Assembly: GCF_901000735.1 (NCBI RefSeq)
Contig: NC_081548.1
Span: 5,955,364 to 6,019,363 of the forward strand
Direction: 5' to 3'
DNA: 64,000 nt
Source of the DNA: Corylus avellana
Taxonomy: Eukaryota; Streptophyta; Magnoliopsida; Fagales; Betulaceae
Shown: one piece after another, positions 55,944-64,000 of the stretch
How positions within the stretch are numbered: the first letter of the stretch is position 1
Layout of the letters: each line of letters starts with the position of its first letter
Translations under genes and position numbers: made by a program
The notes under the pieces: generated by a model
Seen by the model: the letters and a program-made list of their open reading frames with translations, nothing else
Told to the model about the DNA's origin: nothing
Databases searched by the model: none

Positions 55944-58249
55944 TCATACCTGATCCACTGTCGACGACGATCGCACCATCGCAACGGGTGGGGAAGCGTT
56001 GTCTGGTGGGGTGTGCAACCGCATCAGTTCCTCGAGTTGGCGGAAACGGGCATCAAACCTTGCCTGACGTTCAGCCTCCTGTTCAGCTACCTGTCGAGCT
56101 ACCCGCGCATTGTTCTCAACCATCTGCTCCGCCACTTGCTGAGCTACCCGCGCATTGTTCTCGGCCAACAACGCATCTATCTCTTCCTTGTGCTTCGCCC
56201 TCTCCGCCTCAAGCGCTCTATCAAGTGTGTCTTGTGATATCGTGGAGTACCTGGCGTTTTCGGACCGTGCCTGTGACGGTGTATAGTATGAGCGTATGGT
56301 CCCCCGCACAGGCAGAATATTTGGTCCAGCCATCCGAACCCTACCAGCATACTTAGGCTTATTTCCAATTGGCTGGGCAAATGCGTCGTTTGGCGCCCAC
56401 CTGACCGTTCCCTCTGTGATGCTAGACGATGCTGCAGGGTTGGTGGGTATAAGCTCCTTCATCCGTTCCTGTTTGTCACATTCATTATTGAGTCAGTGGG
56501 GCGCACAACTGTTAATCGCAAATAATTTATCAAATATACAAGCAAAACAACATATGAAAGGTGAGTAGCATATACATCTCTCCTTCACAATATCATTCGG
56601 ATATGAACCATTCTTCTTCGTGTGTGAACGGACATAATTTTGTGCACGATTAGGTTGATGGCCCAAACATTCGGCCTGCAGATAAAATAGGACATACATA
56701 TACCATATTAATATATCAAATGATGACATGTACGTTCACATCTATAAGTATAGGATAAATTACACACTTACCTCCTCATGTGTCAACCTGGCATAACTCT
56801 TTGATCCAGTGCAATGTGGTGAATCATTTAATGCTCGCAATCTCTTCATTTTCGCCGCATACTCCTACATAGTTAACACTTTTAATATGTTAATACTAAC
56901 ACAATTACAATTAATGACACTACACGACACAAATAGTTTAACTCATGACCTACCCTATTGTCCTGGGTACACCATCTCTCCAATAATATATCCAAGTCGA
57001 CGGCATTGTACTCGCCTAGCGTCTGTCCCCCCAGTCTTGCCCGTATAATGTCTGGAGTATCTTCCTCGGTAATGGCACAAATTTTTTTAAGATCGTGCCT
57101 CCAAGTCTGCAGCTTGGAGCCCATATCCCGAAATGCTTCATCCTTGACGGCTTCCAAGTTGTACTCGGGCGAGACGAAAAAGTATGCCTACACAAGTTTA
57201 ACATTGATAAATTAAAAAAACCTAAAATATGTGTATATGCATATAGATGTAAACACAAATATATATTTGCAACTTAGAGCGTATATATACATATATACAT
57301 TACGAGTGTTTGACGTATTATTAAAAAACATACCATCAAGGCGTCCCAAATATCCTCCTTGGTACGGTCTGGTACCTTCGTCCAATCGTTCGGTATTCGG
57401 ACAAAATTTATGCTCCTTACTATGTCTCTGGTCATCCGTTTAAACCTCACGACGCTAAATCCAACGGGCTGGAATGATGCATTGTACTCCAGTATGATCC
57501 GTTTGCCGGGGGGCACTCCCGGCCGCCTGTGCGAGTCAAGAATGGTAAACACCTCAATAATGGTGTTTCCTTCAGAATCGGTACCTAACAAACTAAAAAT
57601 TAGAAAGGTAAGTTATTTTGAATTCAATATTAGCTAACAAGTAAATTAAAACCTAATATGCACGACATTAGAGCATATACACTTACTTATGGTCCGGACC
57701 TGCCGAGGGCCTAACCGTTCGTTGAGAGCAGGGTCGGTGGGCTGCGGGTCATCCATGGCCTGTGCCCCACCAACCATGTCTTCCTGGGCCTCTGTCTCAC
57801 TGTCCTCCATACCTGCTTTGTAGTTTTTTAGAATGTTTAGAATTCTATGAAGTTGTAGTTGTAGTTAAATATAATTAATATTGCACTAATATAGTTAGAA
57901 ACTTTCAAACTTTTGAATCTTTAAAAAAACTGGCGGGCATACCTGCGCTATGCTGGGTGTCTAGCCGCTCGACATCGCCCTCAGAACACTGTCGTAACTC
58001 GTTGTACGGGTACGAACCAATCCGATACCCCATCTGGGCCATGCCTGCCCGACTGTATGGAGCATGGACAGGGGTCTCCCCTTCCATAGTACCTGGAAGG
58101 ACTGATCGATATCCTTCTTGCATCCCTAGAAGCTGAGCAACGTCTTGTTGCTCGCTGTCATCAAGTTGGCCTGCCGGAGACCCATGCGACATAGACTGTC
58201 GCACTACGGACGAGCCCTTGCGTGCTCTCTTCTTCCCCCTAGTACTCAT
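55944..58249 (-). CDS. CACTA ORF1 (TNPA-like, Transposase_24 type), multi-exon
   Basis: Minus-strand blocks in order: [20 protein letters not shown] (from 58249), [20 protein letters not shown] to [12 protein letters not shown] (about 57816-57687), [20 protein letters not shown] to [20 protein letters not shown] (57591-57333), the Transposase_24-like block [20 protein letters not shown] to [12 protein letters not shown] (about 57187-56955), [14 protein letters not shown] (about 56815-56773), [20 protein letters not shown] (about 56690-56600), and a C-terminal exon 56470-55944 with a long Ala/Glu/Arg coiled coil ([20 protein letters not shown] and onwards). The protein is probably the DNA-binding partner of TNP2 that recognises subterminal repeats. 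No stop is seen in these blocks. Exact splice sites, especially before the last exon, are not all settled. Confidence 0.75.
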
Positions 58250-58465
58250 GGTACCCTGTGAAAAACACTACAAACCCAATTAATTTCGTATACAATGTTT
58301 GAAATATTCACTACCTTAAGTATGCATGATTAATGGTACATGAGATATATATCAGATTTTAGCAATTGCACAGCTTAATTAAGTGTGTTGATGTAATGTG
58401 CATGTAGTGAACAACTACCAATCTAAACATAAATATAAAATTAATTATATTAATATATATACATA

Positions 58466-61400
58466 CGCTTTGGTTGGATCTAAGTCGTGTCTGACGTATT
58501 TGATATGATCTTGTAGATCGTGATCAAAATTTTTGGGCAATATGAGAGGCTTACACTCGTGGTAATTGGCACATGAATCTTGATGTCCTTCATCCTGACC
58601 AACGTCGTATATGTTTCTAGGTTTGATCCTTACTGCGCAAGCCCATCTGGGCACCTATCATCTTGTATGTAAAATACCTGGTCAACTTGTGAAGTTATCA
58701 CATACGGCTCATCAGAAACCAGTTCTCCCGTGTGGACAAGGTTTTTGAAGTTGACAAGTACAATACCATACTCATCCACCTTGTACCCCTTGTCCTTGGT
58801 GTTGTCTGCCCAATCACACCTAAATATTACGTACTTAGTCCTGTTGTAATACTCAACCTCAAGTATTTCCGTTAACTTCCCGTAGTACGTGTCACCATCA
58901 AGAGTCGGCATACACACCTTGCTGTTCTGAGTCCTCTTTTCGGCATTAGATGCAATAGTGCGAAATAGCTTGCCGTTAACCACATATCTATTGTATATGA
59001 CTACTGCCTCCCTCGGCCCTCTACAATGCATTACCAATTTGTCACCAAGTTCCTTCCTGGATCGCTCGCCCATTCAATTGACCTGTGATTATGTTACATA
59101 CAATGGAAACACACGGTTACTAACTTTAGTTGATTTTAAAAAACATAGCACGCAAATAACTCCAACAATTGCTTTAGGTAAACATCACACCATTCTTACG
59201 TAGTCACGGTACCACTCGCAGAACAAGTCATAATGTTGGGTTTCCAACTGAGTCTCTGTTGTTCGTCCCCTATTGCATGATTGCCTAAGCATATCTATGT
59301 GCATCCTACAATTCGAAATTATGTTAATTATAATTCAATACGAGCAATGTTGTCACAAGTTCATTGAGCATGCAATGTGCCAGCAAAAGATCTCGACTTA
59401 CGTCTGCAATTGATGAAATTCGTCCAAGTTAAACATAATATACCGGTATATCTGTGTCATTGTGATTCGGTTGAGTCGGACTAGTGTTCCATTTCCCTTT
59501 GACCCATCCGGATTTCTTTGTATCCTATTGTGAAAGGTTGGTGTGTTCTCTAAATATCTCGAACAAAGCGTTACCAACTCAGTTGCTATGTAGCCCTCCG
59601 CAATGCAGCCCTCAGGAGCCGCTTTGTTGCGCACATTAGATTTGAATACTCCAAGGCTCCTAAATATGAACCAATACATATTTTCAGTTTAGTTAGTACT
59701 TGTCATGTATTGGCCCCTAAAACCAAAAAATGCAAGAATATCCGTAAACACATTTTACCTCTCTGCCGGATACATCCATCTATACTGTACTGGTCCACCA
59801 AGTCGGCATTCACGGATAAGATGCACGACCACATAAACCATACTCGTAAAAAAGCTGGGGGGAAAAACCTGTTTCATCTTGGACAACGTGATACAGACGT
59901 CACACTATAGTCGATCAATATCCTGTTCGGTCAATGTTGTTGAACATAGGCACCTGAAGAATGTGGACATCTCAACGAGAGGTCTAACCACATTGCTTGG
60001 AAGTGATCCATGCAATGCAATAGGTAGAAGTTGCTGGATCAGTACATGATTGTCATGACTTTTTAACCCCGGTATCGTACGGTCCTTATGTCGTATACAA
60101 CGAGAAATGTTCGAGGCATATCCGTCGGGCACCCTTACATTTCGTAGTACTTTCAAAAAATGTGTTTTATCATCCTTGGACATCGTGTGGGTAGCTTGTT
60201 GAATATAGGTCTTACCATCCTGCGAGTCCACAAATGGATGAAGTGTACGTCTCAAACCCATTTCTTGCAAATCTAAGTGGGCGGCGAGGTTGTCCTTTGT
60301 TTTCCCTGGAATGTCCAGTATTGTGCCAAGTATGTTGTCCATCACGTTTTTCTCTATGTGCATAACATCAAGATTATGCCGTAGTAAATTATCTTTCCAA
60401 TACGGCAACCTTAAGAAAATAATTTTTTTCTTCCACACTACATTAGAAGCATTCGTCTTCTGCTTCTTTCCTTTTTCTTTCTCAACCTGCCTTGCCTGAC
60501 CGGCGTTCTCATCCCCAAACACCATCCCTTCTAATTGGCTTATGACTTTATCTCCACTTGGCACATCAGGGGCACATTCTAGTTCTACGTTGCTGTCAAA
60601 TGTTCTTTTGTTTCGCCTCCATGGATGATCCATGGGCAAGTATCGCCTGTGCCTCATATAACACTATTTATGGCCATGTTTTAACCATTTTGACCTTGTC
60701 GAGTTCATACAGCAAGGACATGCCTTCTCACCTTTGGTAGACCATCCAGACAAATCTGCGTATGCTGGGAAGTCATTAATTGTCCACATCAACTGCGCTC
60801 GCATAACAAAATTATTTTTCTTTGAGACGTCATATGTGCGTACCCCTACATTCCATAGTTCTTGTAACTCCTCAATTAAGGGTTGAAGGTAGATATCTAT
60901 ATCCATTCCAGGTGAACTTTGGCCCGGGATAATCAATGATAGTATAAAAGATGTCTGTTTCATGTACATCCAAGGAGGCAAGTTGTAGGGCACAACCATT
61001 ACAGGCCAAGTGCTGCGAGATGTACTCATGTTCCTAAATGGATTAAATCCATCCGAGGTTAGTCCGAGCCTTACATTCCTGCTGTCCGCTGAAAACTCCA
61101 TATGTAAGTTGTCGAATGCCTTCAATGCTTCGCTGTCGGCTGGATGCCTCAATATGCCGTCATTAGTGCGGCCTTCTGCATGCCACCTCATAAAGCGTGC
61201 TGTATGTTCTGGCATAAACAACCTCTGTAGTCGTGGTATGAGTGGAAACCACCGCAAAACCTTCACCGGACGTTTCTTGCCTGACGATATGGGTTGACCG
61301 TCCTCATCTAAATTGATTGCTTCCATCCATTTAGATTCTCCACATACGGTACATGAATCCAACTCTTTATTGCCCTTCCAGAATAGCATACAGTCATTAC

Positions 61401-62097
61401 GGCACGCCAGAATCTTCTCATACCCTAGTCCCATGTCTCGTAAAAGCTTTTTTGCCTCATATGTATTAACTGGCAGAGTTTCATTACTCTCGGGCAGCAA
61501 CTAATTGATGAACTCTAGGAAAGCCGAGAAAATCGAGTTACTAAGTCCACCAACGCACTTCAAGTTGTACAGGTGAACAGTCGCACTTAGTTTGCTATGT
61601 TTTGTCCTAGTATGAAGTGGTTTCTCCGCCTTTTTAAGAAGGTTGTAATACTTTAGTGCGTGGCCTTCAGCGGCTTCTTCGGTCACAATTTCCTCACCCC
61701 CTTGCACCACGGCTTGAGGCTCACAATTGTCTTCCCTGACTACTTCATGCATGCCGAATAAATCACGCAACATTCCGTGCATGTCTCCATCCTGATTTAC
61801 GCTTGCACCTGCATCTGAGGCCGGGCGATTGGAATTAGACCCGGTATAAAGACCCTGTACATGCTTCTCACCATGATAGAACCAAAGTGCGTATTTCGGC
61901 ATCATTCCTTTTCCCCTTGTCAAGTGGTCGAATACGAAACCCGGCGGGTGGTGTCGGTTATTTCGACAAACCTTACAAGGGGAATAGATGAATCCATCAG
62001 GGGTTCTTCAGTTACTAACTGCAAACTCCACAAACAATCTACACCCGTCTCTGTATTCCCTCGTACCCCTAGACTTTGTCATCCAACTCTTGTCTAT
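58466..62097 (-). pseudogene. CACTA TNP2 transposase, three nonsense codons
   Basis: The N-terminus reads DKSWMTKSRGTREYRDGCRL then PCKVCRNNRHHPPGFVFDHL, the transposase-associated domain; the expected start ATG is ATA (62095-62097). In-frame stops: TGA at 62008-62010, TAG at 61501-61503, TAG at 60661-60663. The catalytic TNP2 region spans about 61500-60000 (CRNDCMLFWKGNKELDSCTV, RLQRLFMPEHTARFMRWHAE, FNPFRNMSTSRSTWPVMVVP, and HNLDVMHIEKNVMDNILGTI). A DUF4218 block follows to 59398 (FLRCLCS-like region, then GYIATELVTLCSRYLENTPT), and a DUF4216 block at 59073-58466 (VVIYNRYVVNGKLFRTIASN, FRCDWADNTKDKGYKVDEYG, SQVDQVFYIQD, PRWACAVRIKPRNIYDVG). Length and order fit family members. It cannot be translated as it stands. 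Confidence 0.9.
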
Positions 62098-62120
62098 TTT
62101 TATCTACGTACATAAATTAG

Positions 62121-63499
62121 GAATAAATATATAAGACTTAAAAATTGTATACCTAATTTCAAGCACATGCATATATATAAACATAAACCGAAACCTAAAT
62201 ATTTGAACCACATTAAAAATATAAACCTATATATTCTCATATAGGTTTAAATTGTGTATGTCCAAAAATATATACATATTCATGCGTATCTACATTCATC
62301 CGTACCAAAGGGTGTATTTATAACACTTATCTATTATAATTAATCTAGAAAAACCAATAATAAAAAAAAAAATACTTGATCCAAATTTAAGCATTTTCTT
62401 TGGTGGAGACCCTAAACAAATTAGGTTATTTTATAAGGTTGTTCTAATACATCTACCGAGCTAGGTTCGTTATGAGGACCCTAAATACAATAAATATAGC
62501 TTAAATGTCGTTAGACTTTGGCATTAATTAGTAGGTGATGACATGCATGGGTCATACAACTCTTTTGTTTGGTGTATTTATTTATTTTTTATATGATATA
62601 TATAAAGGTTAAAAGAATTTTGAGTGTCTTGCAAATATGGTAAATGTTTTCGTAATATATATTTTTGGTCTGAACGTTTCTTGGGTTATTGACACATTAG
62701 ATTAATTTCTTTCATATTAATCACAATTTTAACAAAATTCCAACTAGTTGTTAGGTAATATTAATTTTAATGCGTTATATTTCAACTTGAACAAGCTTAT
62801 AAGTTCCTCAAATTAACCAAAACTTTAATCCATTTTGTATGGTGTTTTTTGTTTGAAAAAATAATATATGTGGGATAGAATGAAGTAAGAATCGAATTGA
62901 ATATATTTTGCAAGTGTTTTAGGTTATGTGTTTAATTATGATTAGATTTGTTAAAAAAACTCAAAACAAAAGTGTGAAAAAAAAATAGTCTAAAAAACAA
63001 AGTCTAAAAAACAAAGTCATGACTTTTTACTTATTCATTTGAAGTCTCTCTAAGTTTGACAAGGTTTGCACTTTTGCCAACTCTTTTTCCCGTTAAATCC
63101 ATGTAATTCGGATTGAATCCTCGTGTGTGAATTTATAACTTACAAATTAATCCATAACGTTTATGGTTAAAAGAATATTAAAAAACACATTAACTTTGAA
63201 TATTAATTAAACAAAGTCTTAAATTAAATCTCTATAAATATTATATGTCACCACGCACTACACGTACTTAATTAGAAGGTCAAACGATATTGAAATGAAT
63301 GATAGATTAAAATTGACGTAATGTTTTATAAATTCCTTACTAATAAGCCAACCTTTTCATTTAAACAAATCTACCAAAAAAAAAAAAAAAAATTGAGCCA
63401 CATTTAAAAAGCAATTATATTTTCAAACAAAAACCTACCTAGCATGAGAAACATCATTTTGCATGCATGTGCATATCCAACGTACAATAAGTAATTAAT
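62121..63499. other. AT-rich region upstream of TNP2
   Basis: No gene is seen. It could be the 5' untranslated part of the CACTA element or host sequence. It has poly-A runs (63376-63392) and no TGACGTGTCA-type repeats, which speaks against an intact CACTA 5' end here. Confidence 0.45.
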
Positions 63500-63599
63500 N
63501 NNNNNNNNNNNNNNNNNNNNNNNNNNNNNNNNNNNNNNNNNNNNNNNNNNNNNNNNNNNNNNNNNNNNNNNNNNNNNNNNNNNNNNNNNNNNNNNNNNN
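63500..63599. other. Assembly gap, 100 N
   Basis: A run of exactly 100 N. The missing 5' terminus of the CACTA element could lie in or beyond it. Confidence 0.95.
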
Positions 63600-64000
63600 A
63601 AAAAAAAAAAAAAAGGCAATAATCAACCCCCCAGACCAAAATCATGGATCCGCCACCAGTTGCAATGACATGCCAACTTCTCATTGGAGATGAGAAAAAA
63701 GAAAAGTAGAAACCATATGGCGGGTCTTTGGGAGTGAGAAACTACCATTTACTTGTGAAACCGACAAACGTACCTTCTCAGCTACGCAACCAATTAATAT
63801 AAAAGAAAACCTTGGGTTGTTGTTTGCAAGAACTTGCTAGTTTCCTTGCATCAGTAGGAGAGGGAAGGGTGGCCACTTAAGAGAAGAATAAAAATCTGCA
63901 TGAAGAGAAAAAAAAAAAAATAATAAATAAAATAAAATAAAATAAAAGGGTTTAAAAATAGAAACGAATAAAATAAAATCATGCTAATCAAGACTCTTTT
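63600..64000. other. Window end; possible hAT-like terminus
   Basis: On the minus strand from 63659, CTGGTGGCGGATCCATGA resembles the CAGYGGCGGA end of the hAT element at 6841. No partner or target duplication is visible. An AAAAT pentamer run (63918-63947) closes the window. No gene is seen. Confidence 0.35.

Larger units (their letters stand above)
54039..62120 (-). mobile_element. Large CACTA element copy 2, 5' end not found
   Basis: The terminus CACTACAAAAAAAGGATTT at 54039 is followed by about 430 bp of alternating TGACGTGTCA and TGACACGTCA subterminal repeats. The non-coding stretch 54485-55840 aligns with copy 1. Two genes follow on the minus strand: ORF1 (55944-58249) and TNP2 (58466-62097). 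Both point towards 54039, so this is the 3' end. No matching GTAGTG terminus or repeat array is visible up to 64000, so the element either continues past the window or is truncated. Confidence 0.9.

Overview
The window is a piece of a plant nuclear genome, most likely a woody eudicot. The grounds are one intron-bearing plant-specific gene (DUF1218), a CYP716-like cytochrome P450 tandem pair, AT-rich intergenic sequence and dense plant transposons of nearly every major class: Copia, TRIM, L1-type LINE, MULE, hAT, CACTA, PIF/Harbinger-like MITE. Five runs of N are present, four of exactly 100 and one of 77, so this is a draft scaffold. No bacterial, CRISPR or operon-like feature is present. I cannot name the species.

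Layout. Positions 1-4.8 kb hold the only host gene that looks intact, a three-exon DUF1218 gene (1236-3448) with a MITE in each intron. Positions 4.9-8.8 kb hold the 5' part of a hAT element cut by a CACTA element, which is itself cut by a second hAT element. Positions 8.8-39.2 kb contain two tandem copies of a CYP716-type P450 locus. Both are dead. Copy A (9392-19663) carries a Copia LTR element, a TRIM, point mutations and, in its last exon, a 4.76-kb MULE that looks complete and recent with an apparently intact transposase gene. Copy B (30861-39221) is split by a Copia element in exon 1 and carries two TRIM-like elements in an intron plus deletions and frameshifts. Between them lie a CACTA-like end, a purine-rich stretch and a solo LTR interrupted by a full-length but mutated L1-type LINE with a 14-bp target duplication.

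Positions 39.4-41.9 kb are a minus-strand Copia relic whose reverse transcriptase is cut at its YVDD motif by a 1.56-kb solo LTR. Positions 43.1-52.3 kb are a minus-strand Copia element. Its interior holds a 5.4-kb hAT element with a decayed transposase, and its 5' LTR holds a 1.36-kb non-autonomous hAT made largely of GCGGTTA arrays. From 54.0 kb to at least 62.1 kb runs a large CACTA element of the same family as the one at 6.6 kb. It carries a spliced ORF1 with no stop in its recognised blocks and a TNP2 transposase gene with three nonsense codons and a lost start. Its far end was not found.

The most informative structure is the nesting. Many insertions can be bounded to the base by target-site duplications, and several have an empty site preserved in a paralogous copy inside this window, so a relative order of events can be read. 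The best candidate for a still active system is the MULE at 14854-19616. I saw no convincing new non-transposon system.
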